A stretch of 64,000 bases of DNA from Acinetobacter wuhouensis (GCF_001696605.3 NZ_CP031716.1:434001-498000), one strand, 5' to 3'; counted from the first letter of the stretch, positions 8,707-18,123 are shown. The notes: generated from the sequence alone by a model not told the origin. Program-made: numbers and translations.

Positions 8707-9612
8707 TTAACGATCTGAGCGATTGATATCGAGATAAAATACCTTTGTTAAGAGTTCCATAAATTTTTGTACAGCGACAGAATCCATATTTTTACGGTAG
8801 CTGACATACAAATCTAAATACGGAAGCTCTACATCGAGTGGGCGAATGACCGTGTTGCTCATGGTGAGTGGTGCAATATAACCAGGTAGGATTGTGCAAC
8901 CTAGCCCCATACCAATCGAGTTGATATTAAACAAAATATTATCGGCTTTTTGCACGATATTAAATTCAATATTATTCTGTTTGGCAAAGTCTAAAATAGC
9001 GTTGTGCAACGTACCTGATTGCTCTTCGGCAGGAATAATAAAATCAATACCATTCAATGCTTTAACAGGAATACGTTCATACTTCGCCAAAGGGTGATCT
9101 TTGGGTAAAATAAAAATCAAAGGCTCACGTAGGACAAACTTACTTTCAATTTCATCATTGTGAAAGTTATGTCGGGTAAAGCTGACATCCAATTCACCTT
9201 TCTTAATCGCACGCATTTGCTCAAGGTTGTTTAAGCTTAATAATTCGATTTTAAGATCAGGATTTTGTACCCTTAAATTAGGCAGTACATAAGGAAAAAC
9301 CTTCATTTCTGCAACAGGAACGAAGCCTATACGAAGTAACTGTTGTTTGGCTTTGGAGACTTGGCGTGCCATGGCAACAGCCTTGTCCGCTTGTGCCAAA
9401 GTTAAGCGTGCTTGTTCTAGAAAAACAGCACCTTCTTCGGTCAGTTCAACTTTACGTTTAGTACGATTCAGTAGTCTGACACCGACATCTTCTTCTAGGT
9501 CTTTGATTTGCTGACTGAGAGAAGGTTGTGCGGTATAAAGTTTCAATGCTGCTTTACTGAAGTTGAGTTCTTCAGCCACAGTAATGAAGTATCTTAGATG
9601 TCGTAATTCCAT
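8707..9612 (-). CDS. hcaR: LysR-family regulator, HcaR-like
   Basis: A 301-residue LysR-type regulator divergent from the dioxygenase operon. The winged-helix N terminus (MELRHLRYFITVAEELNFSK, then QPSLSQQIKDLE) and the effector domain (LRIGFVPVAEMKVFPYVLP, later IGMGLGCTILPGYIAP) follow E. coli HcaR position by position, as in the CatM/BenM group. It should activate hcaE expression in response to phenylpropionate/cinnamate-like acids. The 282-base divergent gap holds candidate operator repeats. The inducer is inferred. Confidence 0.85.
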   Translation of the reverse strand: MELRHLRYFITVAEELNFSKAALKLYTAQPSLSQQIKDLEEDVGVRLLNRTKRKVELTEEGAVFLEQARLTLAQADKAVAMARQVSKAKQQLLRIGFVPVAEMKVFPYVLPNLRVQNPDLKIELLSLNNLEQMRAIKKGELDVSFTRHNFHNDEIESKFVLREPLIFILPKDHPLAKYERIPVKALNGIDFIIPAEEQSGTLHNAILDFAKQNNIEFNIVQKADNILFNINSIGMGLGCTILPGYIAPLTMSNTVIRPLDVELPYLDLYVSYRKNMDSVAVQKFMELLTKVFYLDINRSDR

Positions 9613-9894
9613 ATAACTCGTCCAAAGAGTAATCCAAAAAATGTCTTACTAATAAGCTGTGAGAGTATAATCTATAAACAACTATGGCGTGAAGATGATT
9701 ATGCCATTTAGAAAATAAATGAAGTCTGCAAAAGCATTGCCATTCTAATATAGAAAATAACGCTGCTAATAATTCAAAAAAGGTATTAATTAAAACAAAA
9801 TAAATATTTCCCTAAAACTCGTCTCAAAAGCGATGATTTGTGCAAAGTTGAGTCAATTTGTTTGTGACCCCACGTTTGTCGCAGGAGAGCTTTC
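9613..9894. promoter_or_regulatory. hcaR-hcaE divergent control region
   Basis: A 282-base intergenic region between divergent hcaR and hcaE. It contains an imperfect palindrome ATGGC at 9684-9688 with GCCAT at 9703-9707, and a second GCCATT at 9739-9744, 36 bases from the first GCCATT at 9703. LysR regulators usually bind two such phased sites between divergent genes. AGGAGA seven bases before 9895 is the hcaE ribosome site. Confidence 0.45.
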
Positions 9895-11262
9895 ATGAGT
9901 GGAAAAATTGATGTACGTGAAATCGACGCTTTGGTCGATGCACAAAATGGACGTATCTCGCCATCTATTTATACAGATCCAGATTTGTATGAGTTGGAAT
10001 TAGAGCGAGTTTTCGGTCGTACTTGGTTATTCCTTTGCCATGAAAGCCAAATTCCAAAAGCAGGTGATTTTTTTAACACCTATATGGGTGAAGATCCAAT
10101 CATTGTGGTGCGTCAAAAAGATGGCTCAATCAAAGCATTATTGAACCAATGCCGTCACCGTTCGATGCGTGTCAGTTTTGCAGACTGTGGTAATACCCGT
10201 GCATTCACCTGTCCATATCACGGTTGGTCATACGGTGTTGATGGTTCACTGAAAGATATTCCACTGGAAGATCGTGCATTTCCACAAGGTGCATGTAAAG
10301 AAAAATGGGGCTTGATCGAAGTTAACCGTGTCAAATCTTATAAGGGCTTAATTTTCGGTTGTTGGGATGAAAGCACACCTGATCTTGAAGAATACATGGG
10401 TGATATTGCTTGGTATTTGGATGGTGTATTAGACCGTCGTCCGGGTGGTACAGAAATCATCGGGGGTGTACATAAGTGGGAAATCGAGTGTAACTGGAAA
10501 TTTGCAGCAGAACAGTTTGCATCTGACCAATACCATGCATTGTTCTCACATGCTTCTGCGATTCAAGTCTTAGGTGCAAAACCTGATGATGAAGGCTCTA
10601 AAAAATTAGGTGCTGCCCAAACCGCTCGTCCTGTTTGGGAAACAGCCAAAGATGCAATTCAATATGGTTCACGTGGTCATGGTTCAGGCTTTTTCTTTAC
10701 AGAGAAACCTGATGCAAACGTCTGGGTGGATGGTGAAGTTGCCAACTATTTCCGTGAAACATTCGATGAAGTCAAAGAACGTTTGGGTGAAGTCCGTGCT
10801 TTACGTCTTGCAGGTCATAACACCATGTTCCCAACATTGTCATGGTTGAATGGTACGGCAACACTTCGTGTATGGCATCCACGTGGTCCAAACAAAACAG
10901 AAGTGTGGGCATTCTGTATCGCCGATGCAGAAGCATCACAAGAAGTGAAAGAAGCTTTTGAACGTTCTGCGACCCGTGCCTTTGGTCCTGCGGGTTTCTT
11001 GGAACAAGATGACTCTGAGAACTGGATTGAGATTCAAAAAGTACTTCGTGGTTATAAAGCACGTAAAAACCAACTCATTATGGAAATGGGTTTAGGTAAT
11101 GAAAAAGTCCGTGAAGATGGTATTCCTGGGATTACCAACTACATTTTCTCTGAAACAGCCGCACGTGGTATGTATCGTCGTTGGGCAGATTTACTGATTC
11201 ATGAAAAATGGGAAGACGTAGAGGCTGCGGCAGAAGCGTATGAGCAGGAGCTTGTGAAATGA
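9895..11262 (+). CDS. hcaE: Ring-hydroxylating dioxygenase large (alpha) subunit, HcaE-like
   Basis: The catalytic subunit of a three-component Rieske dioxygenase, predicted to convert 3-phenylpropionate or cinnamate to the cis-dihydrodiol. The 455 residues are the length of E. coli HcaE (453). Rieske [2Fe-2S] ligands are C86-x-H88 and C106-x2-H109. Mononuclear iron ligands H214 and H219 lie in [13 protein letters not shown], with bridging D211. Long stretches such as [23 protein letters not shown]-like and NWxEIQKxLRGYKA parallel HcaE. It overlaps hcaF by four bases. Related enzymes act on benzene or biphenyl; the MhpB-type downstream enzyme favours a phenylpropanoid substrate. Confidence 0.88.
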   Translation: MSGKIDVREIDALVDAQNGRISPSIYTDPDLYELELERVFGRTWLFLCHESQIPKAGDFFNTYMGEDPIIVVRQKDGSIKALLNQCRHRSMRVSFADCGNTRAFTCPYHGWSYGVDGSLKDIPLEDRAFPQGACKEKWGLIEVNRVKSYKGLIFGCWDESTPDLEEYMGDIAWYLDGVLDRRPGGTEIIGGVHKWEIECNWKFAAEQFASDQYHALFSHASAIQVLGAKPDDEGSKKLGAAQTARPVWETAKDAIQYGSRGHGSGFFFTEKPDANVWVDGEVANYFRETFDEVKERLGEVRALRLAGHNTMFPTLSWLNGTATLRVWHPRGPNKTEVWAFCIADAEASQEVKEAFERSATRAFGPAGFLEQDDSENWIEIQKVLRGYKARKNQLIMEMGLGNEKVREDGIPGITNYIFSETAARGMYRRWADLLIHEKWEDVEAAAEAYEQELVK

Positions 11263-11777
11263 GTTTAGTCAGCTTAGAACTTCAGCATCAGATCAGCCAA
11301 TTTTTATATCGTGAAGCAAAATTACTCGATGACTGGAAATTCCGTGAATGGTTAGATGTCTTCGCAGAAGATATTTCTTATACGCTTCGCACCACACCAA
11401 ATGCACAAACCCGTGACCGCCGTCGTTCTGTTGAGCCACCAACGACGTGGGTTTTTAATGACAATAAGCATTTGCTGGAACGCCGTGTTGCGCGTCTTGA
11501 AACAGGTATGGCTTGGGCGGAAGAACCTCCGTCACGTACCACGCACATGGTTTCAAACGTGATTGTTGAAGCGACCGAAGTTGATGGTGAATACGATGTT
11601 TACGTCACCTATTTACTTTACCGTACACAGAAAGAGAAAGATGTGACGATTTACTGCGGTAAACGTCATGACAAACTTCGCCAAGTTGAAGGCGGCTTAG
11701 GATGGCAGATTTTCAACCGTAAAATTACCCTAGACCAAGTGACTTACAACTCACACAACTTGAGCGTGTTCTTCTGA
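11259..11777 (+). CDS. hcaF: Ring-hydroxylating dioxygenase small (beta) subunit, HcaF-like
   Basis: The 172-residue beta subunit stabilises the alpha3beta3 oxygenase. Typical features are the SNTF2-like fold pattern, [29 protein letters not shown] at the start, TTHMVSNV in the middle, and the C-terminal NRKITLDQ followed by a hydrophobic SVFF end. The start ATGA overlaps the hcaE stop and its stop TGATG overlaps the hcaC start, so the three are translationally coupled. Confidence 0.9.
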   Translation: MSLVSLELQHQISQFLYREAKLLDDWKFREWLDVFAEDISYTLRTTPNAQTRDRRRSVEPPTTWVFNDNKHLLERRVARLETGMAWAEEPPSRTTHMVSNVIVEATEVDGEYDVYVTYLLYRTQKEKDVTIYCGKRHDKLRQVEGGLGWQIFNRKITLDQVTYNSHNLSVFF

Positions 11778-12103
11778 TGAATAAAATTTTTGTTTGCCAA
11801 ATTGATGAGTTAGATGAAGGCGAAGCACTGAAAGTTGAGTGTGGTGTAAATGGCATCGAAGCACTTGCTGTGTTTAATAACAACGGTGAATTCTTTGCCA
11901 TGAATGACCGTTGTTCACATGGTAATGCCTCTATGTCTGAAGGTTATCTGGAAGATGATGGTACGGTGGAATGTCCATTACATTCTGCACGTTTTTGTCT
12001 AAAAACAGGTGAAGCATTGTGTCTACCTGCAACTGATCCAATCAAAACATTCCCTGTGATTGTGGAAGATGGTCAATTGTTTGTAGAAATGGCAGGAGAA
12101 TAA
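11777..12103 (+). CDS. hcaC: Rieske-type ferredoxin, HcaC-like
   Basis: A 108-residue ferredoxin carrying electrons from the reductase to the oxygenase. The Rieske cluster motifs are CSHGNASMSEG (C-x-H) and CPLHSARF (C-x2-H). The start overlaps the hcaF stop by one base and hcaB follows after two bases. The length and the GDLFxxNDRCSHG-like environment fit BphF/HcaC. Confidence 0.93.
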   Translation: MNKIFVCQIDELDEGEALKVECGVNGIEALAVFNNNGEFFAMNDRCSHGNASMSEGYLEDDGTVECPLHSARFCLKTGEALCLPATDPIKTFPVIVEDGQLFVEMAGE

Positions 12104-12105
12104 GC

Positions 12106-12921
12106 ATGGGTTGGCTACAAGGCGAAGTTGCACTGATTACTGGTGGTGGTTCAGGTTTAGGTTGGGCATTGGTTGAGCGTTTTATTGAAGAGGGTGCACA
12201 AGTTGCAGTGCTTCAGCGTTCTAAAGCCAAAGTGGATGCTTTAAATGAACATTTTGGTGGTCAAGTCTTAGCAATTGAGGGCGATGTAGCCAACTATGCA
12301 GACAATGTCCGTGCGGTAAATGCCACCGTTGAACGCTTTGGTAAACTTGATTGCTTCGTGGGTAATGCAGGAATTTGGGATCATTACGCAGATATCGTCA
12401 ATACTTCAGGTGAACAACTTGAGAAAGCATTTGATGAAATTATGGGCATCAATACCAAGTCTTTAATCCTTGGAGCGAAAGCTGCACTTGATGCATTGAT
12501 CGCTTCTGAAGGGGCTATCATATTTACTTTGTCTAATTCAGCCTTGTACTCAGCAGGCGGAGGCCCTGTATATACAGCGTCTAAGCATGCAGGGGTTGGA
12601 ATTATGAAAGAATTGGCCTATGAGCTTGCGCCTAAAGTACGAGTGAATGCCGTTGCGCCCTCAGGTATGAATGTCAATATCAAAGGTGCGGCATCTTTAG
12701 GTCAGGAAAATGTAGGCTTATTGGATGCACGTGATCCTGAGAAAATTGCCCGTGGTATGCCATTGAACTTCCTCCCTGAACCTGAAGAAATGACTGGTTC
12801 ATACGTACTGCTTGCATCTCGTCAAAACAATCGCCCACTGACAGGTGTATTGATCAATGCGGAATGTGGTTTAGGGATTCGTGGATTACGCCAACCACGT
12901 GCAGGTTTCTTTGATGAGTGA
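12106..12921 (+). CDS. hcaB: cis-dihydrodiol dehydrogenase, HcaB-like SDR
   Basis: A 271-residue short-chain dehydrogenase, the length of E. coli HcaB (270). It oxidises the cis-dihydrodiol to the catechol with NAD+. Visible are the nucleotide motif TGGGSGLG near residue 12, the acidic NAD-binding region, NAGIWD, and the catalytic YTASKHAG (Y-x3-K) with an upstream Ser in TLSNSALYS. The C terminus follows the BphB/HcaB type (PLTGVLINAECGLGIRG). It is tightly packed behind hcaC; a repeat-bearing 180-base gap separates it from mhpB. Confidence 0.9.
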   Translation: MGWLQGEVALITGGGSGLGWALVERFIEEGAQVAVLQRSKAKVDALNEHFGGQVLAIEGDVANYADNVRAVNATVERFGKLDCFVGNAGIWDHYADIVNTSGEQLEKAFDEIMGINTKSLILGAKAALDALIASEGAIIFTLSNSALYSAGGGPVYTASKHAGVGIMKELAYELAPKVRVNAVAPSGMNVNIKGAASLGQENVGLLDARDPEKIARGMPLNFLPEPEEMTGSYVLLASRQNNRPLTGVLINAECGLGIRGLRQPRAGFFDE

Positions 12922-12950
12922 TTGATTCACTTAACCATTCATAGATTAAA

Positions 12951-13060
12951 TCCTCCCCTTGCGGAGCATGCTCCTCACCTTTTCCAAAGGAGGGAGTATC
13001 TCGAATTTAAATGGTTTTTATATTCGAAAGTTCCCCTCTTTTCAAAGAGGGGTTAGGGGA
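12951..13060. repeat. Palindromic intergenic repeat between hcaB and mhpB
   Basis: The gap holds a 12-base perfect palindrome GGAGCATGCTCC at 12963-12974 inside an imperfect TCCTCCCCTT/AAAGGAGGGA arm pair. It also holds a second hairpin, CCCCTCTT (13033-13040) with AAGAGGGG (13045-13052), loop TTCA. The CCTCCC/GGGAGG theme recurs at 42640-42700, suggesting a dispersed element. It splits the operon and might attenuate or process the transcript. Confidence 0.65.
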
Positions 13061-13101
13061 GATTAAGAAGTATAGCTATTACTTCTATTTCGGAGTCCAA
13101 C

Positions 13102-14064
13102 ATGCCTGTTAAGCTCATTTGTGCATCGCACAGTCCATTGATGGAGTTTGCATCACCGCAACAACAATACAAAGAACAAAAAGTGCGTGACACTTTTGCT
13201 CAACTTGCCAAAGTAGTTGAAGCATACAATCCGACTTTAATTATCACATTCGGTCCTGACCACTTTAATGGTTTCTTCTATGACTTGATGCCAAGTTTTT
13301 GCGTGGGGATTCGTGCTACAGCGGCAGGCGATTGGGACTATGGCAAAATTGACAATAAAATTGATGTACCTGAAGAAACAGCGATTGATTTAGTACGCCG
13401 TGTTTTAGATGAAGGTGTCGATGTTGCCTATTCATACCGTATGCAAGCCGATCATGGTGTAACACAGCCCTTACATTTTTTATGCGGTGGAAAACTAGAT
13501 CGCTACCCAACCATTCCGATTTTTATCAATGGTGCTGCTGCACCGATGCCCACCACCAAACGTACAGTGGCTTTAGGTCGTGCAGTCGGTCAGTTTGTTA
13601 AATCATTGAACCTTGAAAATGAACGTGTTTTGATTTTAGGAACAGGTGGCTTATCACACGATCCACCAACACCACAAATGGGTTCAGTACAGCCTGAAGT
13701 GGAAGAATTCTTGATTTGTGGACGTAATCCAAGTGAAGAATCACGCAATACACGTCAGGGCAAAATCATTGCTGTAGGACAAAAATTGGCAGCAGGTGAT
13801 ACCTCTGTGGCTGTACCACTGAATCCTGAATGGGATCGTGCCTTACTTGAGACTTTTGCCAAAGCTGACTTTGCCACAATTGAAGCGATGACTGAAGCTG
13901 AAATCCGTAAAGATGGCGGACGTGGCGGTCAGGAAGTCCGTTCTTGGATGGCAGCCTTTGCTGCGATGCATGAAGTGGGTGAATACGACATGACCACACA
14001 TTGCTACGAAGATATTAGTGAGTGGATTGCGGGCTTTGGCATCGTATCTGCTGAATTGAAATAA
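13102..14064 (+). CDS. mhpB: 2,3-dihydroxyphenylpropionate 1,2-dioxygenase (class III extradiol), MhpB
   Basis: The ring-cleavage enzyme for 2,3-dihydroxyphenylpropionate or 2,3-dihydroxycinnamate. The 320 residues align along E. coli MhpB (314): ASHSPLM at the N terminus (H10), FGPDHFNGFFYDLMPSFCVG, the DHGVTQPLHFL segment with H118, and GTGGLSHDPPTP with H186, the two histidines known to be essential, ending in EWIAGFG. It uses Fe2+. This call is the strongest evidence that the island degrades phenylpropanoid acids rather than simple benzene derivatives. Confidence 0.94.
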   Translation: MPVKLICASHSPLMEFASPQQQYKEQKVRDTFAQLAKVVEAYNPTLIITFGPDHFNGFFYDLMPSFCVGIRATAAGDWDYGKIDNKIDVPEETAIDLVRRVLDEGVDVAYSYRMQADHGVTQPLHFLCGGKLDRYPTIPIFINGAAAPMPTTKRTVALGRAVGQFVKSLNLENERVLILGTGGLSHDPPTPQMGSVQPEVEEFLICGRNPSEESRNTRQGKIIAVGQKLAAGDTSVAVPLNPEWDRALLETFAKADFATIEAMTEAEIRKDGGRGGQEVRSWMAAFAAMHEVGEYDMTTHCYEDISEWIAGFGIVSAELK

Positions 14065-14080
14065 ATAAAGGAAATCTCCC

Positions 14081-15328
14081 ATGAGCCAAAATGAGACGAA
14101 AACCATTGTAATTGTTGGTGCAGGTCAAGCAGGTGCGAGCGCCATTTTAGAACTTCGTGCCAACAAATATGAAGGCAAGATCATTTTGGTGGGAGATGAA
14201 ACACATCTACCATACGAACGTCCACCTTTGTCTAAAGATGTGATTTTAAAACCTGATGAAACCAAAATTGAGATTTTGTCAGAACAGAAATTAGCAGATT
14301 TGGGCGTTGAACATATTCGTGGCAATGGTGTGGTGAAAATCAACGCTGAGGCAAAAACAGTTGAACTTAAACATGGTGAAAGCATTGCCTTTGATAAGTT
14401 ACTGCTTGCCACAGGTGGCGCAGCACGTCGTTTGCCAAACTTCGATGCATTAGGTAAACACGTATATACCTTACGTAACCTTGAAGATTCTCAAGCCCTT
14501 GTTCCTGTACTACAAGCTGGTCGTCGTATTGTTTTAATCGGTGGTGGCGTGATTGGTCTAGAACTTGCTTCTTCTGCACGTTTTAAAGATTGCCAAGTGA
14601 CAGTCATTGAAATGGGCAACATGGTGATGGGACGTTCATCGCCACGGATCTTGAGTGAATTTCTTTTAGCGCAACAACGCCTTGCAGGTGTCGATGTACG
14701 TCTTGAAACCAAGATTGCGGATTGTCGTCTTGAGCAAAATCAGGATGGTGAAGAAGTAGTGATTACCATTGAAGGTGGTGAAGAACTTCGTGCAGATGCC
14801 GTCATTTACGGCATCGGGATTATCCCAAATGCACAGTTGGCTGTGGATGCAGGCTTGAACGTAGACTTTGCCATTCAGGTCAATGAAAACTGTCAAACAT
14901 CACATCCTGATATTTATGCAGCAGGCGATGTGGCAACGCAATTACGTGGCAATGGTCAATATGGTCGTGTCGAAACTTGGGAAAATGCCAATTTACAAGC
15001 AGGAATTTTTGCGCGTCATGTGATGGGTGTTGAGCATCCAATGCCAAATCCTGCATGGTTCTGGACAGATCAACTGAATATTAATTATCAATTTGTCGGT
15101 GATATGGCAGCAGCTGAATGGCACATTCGTGGTGAAATGGATGCTGCTAAAGGTGCTGAATCATCATTCATCCTATTTGGTATAACGGATGGTGTGATTG
15201 TGGGCGGTATTACCGTCAATGCTGCTAAAGAGATGCGTCTTTTGAAAAAACTCATCAGCAAACAAGCTAATTTTGAAGCAGATAAGCATTTGGATATGAG
15301 CCAAGAACTACGTAAGTTAGTTAAATAA
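14081..15328 (+). CDS. hcaD: Dioxygenase ferredoxin reductase subunit, HcaD-like
   Basis: A 415-residue FAD-dependent NADH:ferredoxin reductase feeding electrons to HcaC. The N-terminal FAD motif is VIVGAGQAGASA; YERPPLSKDVIL is characteristic of BphA4-type reductases; the NAD motif is LIGGGVIGLELA near residue 150; the second FAD motif is IYAAGDVAT. It starts 16 bases after mhpB and ends the operon, with a terminator 20 bases on. hcaD placed after mhpB rather than after hcaB differs from the E. coli order. Confidence 0.9.
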   Translation: MSQNETKTIVIVGAGQAGASAILELRANKYEGKIILVGDETHLPYERPPLSKDVILKPDETKIEILSEQKLADLGVEHIRGNGVVKINAEAKTVELKHGESIAFDKLLLATGGAARRLPNFDALGKHVYTLRNLEDSQALVPVLQAGRRIVLIGGGVIGLELASSARFKDCQVTVIEMGNMVMGRSSPRILSEFLLAQQRLAGVDVRLETKIADCRLEQNQDGEEVVITIEGGEELRADAVIYGIGIIPNAQLAVDAGLNVDFAIQVNENCQTSHPDIYAAGDVATQLRGNGQYGRVETWENANLQAGIFARHVMGVEHPMPNPAWFWTDQLNINYQFVGDMAAAEWHIRGEMDAAKGAESSFILFGITDGVIVGGITVNAAKEMRLLKKLISKQANFEADKHLDMSQELRKLVK

Positions 15329-15348
15329 TCTCGGTTTCTTGTCATTTT

Positions 15349-15375
15349 AAACCTGAGTGATTTTACTCAGGTTTT
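15349..15375 (+). terminator. Intrinsic terminator after hcaD
   Basis: Ten-base stem AAACCTGAGT/ACTCAGGTTT with loop GATTTT, followed by T and AT-rich sequence. It probably also serves the convergent GNAT gene. Confidence 0.85.
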
Positions 15376-15412
15376 ATACTCAGTTTTTTTATGTTCCGAT
15401 TTTCAAATGAAT

Positions 15413-15868
15413 TTAACAATGGTTTGGAAAACGTAGATGTAGAATAGGAAATGGTCGACCTTCTGAGTCTAATTCAGAACGCGCAATTTGTTTAAAACCA
15501 TGTTTAAGATAGAAATTCAAAGCACGTTGATTTTGTTCATTGACATCAATTTCATGTGCTCCCAATTCAAAAGCTTTTTTGATCAGGATAGAACCAATGC
15601 CTTGGTCGAAAAACTGTGGATCGACAAATAACATTTCAACTTTCTGATATGCCAAACCCATAAATCCCGCGATTTTTCCATCTCGTTCCACATGAAACAA
15701 TTGTACGTGATCAAAATAATGATGCTGAATGATCGACTCTTTAATTTGTACAATATGTTGTTCATTTAAAAAATCATGTGTCGCGCGAACAGAATCTTCC
15801 CAGATTTTTAAGAGTTGCGGATGATCTTTTGATGATGTGTCCAGAATATGGTTCAGGTCTATTTCCAT
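15413..15868 (-). CDS. GNAT-family N-acetyltransferase, YjaB-like
   Basis: A small acetyltransferase (about 151 residues from the ATG at 15868; a TTG lies five codons earlier). It resembles E. coli YjaB: SVRATHDFLNEQ near the N terminus, MLFVDPQFFDQGIGSILI as the acetyl-CoA pyrophosphate-binding motif A, then DVNEQNQRALNFYLKHGFKQIARSELD. The acceptor is unknown. It is convergent with hcaD. Confidence 0.83.
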   Translation of the reverse strand: MEIDLNHILDTSSKDHPQLLKIWEDSVRATHDFLNEQHIVQIKESIIQHHYFDHVQLFHVERDGKIAGFMGLAYQKVEMLFVDPQFFDQGIGSILIKKAFELGAHEIDVNEQNQRALNFYLKHGFKQIARSELDSEGRPFPILHLRFPNHC

Positions 15869-15995
15869 AAAACATTCACTCAAGTGTGAAAAGAAACAAA
15901 AAATAAAGAAAAATCACATGTTGTTTCGCTAATATGAATGAATATCGGTATAAAAATCAAATCGATGTATTTGATGAAAAAAAACAGGACAATAA

Positions 15996-16934
15996 ATGTC
16001 AGATTCTAACAAAATTGTTGTATATGCAGCACTTTTTGGTAATTTAGCCATCGCATTGGTTAAGTTTGTTGCAGCGTATATTACAAATAGTTCTGCAATG
16101 TTAAGTGAAGCTGTACATTCTGTTGTGGATACACTGAATGAAATATTGTTGCTATATGGTTTAAAGAAATCGCAACAAACTGCCGATTACCAACATCCAT
16201 TTGGCTATGGTCGAGAGTTATACTTTTGGGCCTTTATTGTTGCTTTATTGGTTTTTGCTTTGGGCTCAGTGGTGTCTATCTTTCAAGGTATTCAACACAT
16301 ACGTCATCCTGAAGTGATTGAATCTCCAATGGTGAATTACGCCGTGTTAGGGTTCGCGATTCTTTGTGAAGGAACGTCTTGGTTTATTGCCCTAAAAACC
16401 TTTAAAAAGACCAAGGGTTCAATGGGATATTTCGAGGCATTTCGACGTAGTAAAGATCCGACGACATTTACCGTTTTATTTGAAGATTCAGCAGCATTGA
16501 TTGGTTTATTGATTGCTTTGGTTGGAATTTTTTGTGCACATCAATTTAATTTACCTGTTTTAGATGGTGTGGCTTCGGTATTGATTGGTGTCGTTTTAGC
16601 CATTTCAGCTTTACTTTTGGCGAGAGAAACGAAAGGATTGTTGATGGGGGAAACAGCAGATCCCAAATTGCGACATAATGTGTTGCAGGTCGCGCAAGAA
16701 GATCAAGCTGTATATTCTGCCAATGGTGTACTGACAGAACAAATGGGAGCTCATCAAGTAATCGCTTCTTTAAGTTTAGAATTTAAAGATGGGCTTACTT
16801 CAGATGAGATTGAAACCTGCGTGAACAGAATTGAAGCAAAGATTAAGAGTATTCATCCTGAAATCGTGGCATTATTCGTGAAGCCACAAACTAAACAAGT
16901 TTGGCTTGAAAGAATGAAAGGGCGTTTAGAGTAA
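15996..16934 (+). CDS. Cation diffusion facilitator transporter
   Basis: A 312-residue inner-membrane cation/proton antiporter of the CDF family (Zn2+/Mn2+/Co2+ class, specificity not visible). Six membrane helices are predicted. TM2 carries the H-x3-D metal site in SEAVHSVVDTLNEI, followed by HPFGYGRELYFW; a second acidic site lies in FEDSAALIGLLIA (TM5). The C-terminal cytoplasmic domain (about residue 210 on) follows. The stop is two bases before the next start, so the two genes are cotranscribed. Confidence 0.9.
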   Translation: MSDSNKIVVYAALFGNLAIALVKFVAAYITNSSAMLSEAVHSVVDTLNEILLLYGLKKSQQTADYQHPFGYGRELYFWAFIVALLVFALGSVVSIFQGIQHIRHPEVIESPMVNYAVLGFAILCEGTSWFIALKTFKKTKGSMGYFEAFRRSKDPTTFTVLFEDSAALIGLLIALVGIFCAHQFNLPVLDGVASVLIGVVLAISALLLARETKGLLMGETADPKLRHNVLQVAQEDQAVYSANGVLTEQMGAHQVIASLSLEFKDGLTSDEIETCVNRIEAKIKSIHPEIVALFVKPQTKQVWLERMKGRLE

Positions 16935-16936
16935 TC

Positions 16937-18097
16937 ATGTCGAAACAAGAGCCAATTGTCCGTTTTGAAGAAAAAACGAAACAAGATGAGACGATTTTAG
17001 ATAAGAAGAACCATGAGAATAAGGTTCAATCTGCTGTAGTTCCATCTGAAAATGTTCAGCAATTACATTATCGAATTGATACTGAAAACTGTTTATCGCA
17101 TACATGGGCGAAACCGTTATTTAAAGTGATTGGTTCGAATTATCACAATGGGGAACGTTTTTTTAATCAACAACGTCGACCTGAAGGGCGTAGTCGTTGG
17201 GATTTGATGAAATGGTTAGGCACACGTAAGTCTTATACATGGAATGTCGATTCAGCCAAAGAAGCCGCTGAATTCTATGCAACTAAACGAACATTACCGC
17301 AAAACCGTCCAGATGCTGATGACAATGATTGGCAAGTCTGGTTTGTTAGTCATGCAACGGTCTTGGTACAAATAGGACCGTACAACTTTTTAACCGATCC
17401 AGTTTGGGCAGATTACGTCAGTCCTAAACAAGGGCGAGGACCTAAACGGGTGATTCCATCGGGAATTGCCTTGGAACAACTTCCAGAGATTCATGCCGTT
17501 TTATTGAGTCATAATCACTATGATCACATGGATTTGGCATCTTTAAGATGGCTACACAATAAATTCGGTATGCCGATTTATACAGGTTTAGGCAATGGAT
17601 CATATCTGCCTAAAGCATTTCATGTGATTGAAATGGACTGGTGGCAATCGGCTTTATTTAAAAATTTGAAAATTATTTATACCCCCGCACAACATGGTTC
17701 TGGTCGTGGCTTACGTGATCAGAATATTGCATTGTGGGGCGGTTTCTCCATTATTTCTGAACATGGTCATTTCTTCTTTGCGGGAGATACAGGCTATTCA
17801 CCACATTTCAAAGAAATTCAAAAGCGTTTAGGAACACCACGCATTGCTTTGTTGCCGATCGGGGCGTATGAACCTAGAGCATTGATGCAATATATGCATA
17901 TGAATCCGCAAGATGCTTTTCAAGCGCATTTGGATTTACAAGCCAAGCGTTCTTTGGCTATACATTACCGTACATTCCAACTGACCGATGAAGCACGTGA
18001 TCAGCCTGAACAAGATTTGCAAAAAGCCATGAAACATTCGTCGAAAATGGTCAATCCGTTTTATTGTATCCGTGAAGGGCGTAAGTTAGTGGTCTAA
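16937..18097 (+). CDS. Metallo-beta-lactamase-fold hydrolase, NAPE-PLD-like
   Basis: A 386-residue protein with the metal motif LLSHNHYDHMDLASL (HxHxDH-type), FAGDTGYSPHF, and a late LAIHYRTFQLTDE histidine, all typical of the NAPE-PLD/UlaG-like branch. PYNFLTDPVWADYVSP is also diagnostic of that branch. About 80 N-terminal residues are charged and variable. Relatives hydrolyse phospholipid-derived phosphodiesters, but the bacterial substrate is generally not known. It is coupled to the upstream CDF transporter gene. Confidence 0.85.
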   Translation: MSKQEPIVRFEEKTKQDETILDKKNHENKVQSAVVPSENVQQLHYRIDTENCLSHTWAKPLFKVIGSNYHNGERFFNQQRRPEGRSRWDLMKWLGTRKSYTWNVDSAKEAAEFYATKRTLPQNRPDADDNDWQVWFVSHATVLVQIGPYNFLTDPVWADYVSPKQGRGPKRVIPSGIALEQLPEIHAVLLSHNHYDHMDLASLRWLHNKFGMPIYTGLGNGSYLPKAFHVIEMDWWQSALFKNLKIIYTPAQHGSGRGLRDQNIALWGGFSIISEHGHFFFAGDTGYSPHFKEIQKRLGTPRIALLPIGAYEPRALMQYMHMNPQDAFQAHLDLQAKRSLAIHYRTFQLTDEARDQPEQDLQKAMKHSSKMVNPFYCIREGRKLVV

Positions 18098-18123
18098 TAT
18101 AAAAATGAACAAGGATGTTGAAT

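Noticed and set aside
10610..11062. Long overlapping frames opposite or within hcaE and other strong genes
   Set aside because: They lie inside genes with clear family motifs, lack ribosome sites and show no recognisable protein character.
13033..13052. CCCCTCTT/AAGAGGGG as a plain terminator of the hcaEFCB unit
   Set aside because: No T-tract follows (GGTTAGGGGAG), and mhpB-hcaD downstream needs transcription; it fits a repeat element better.
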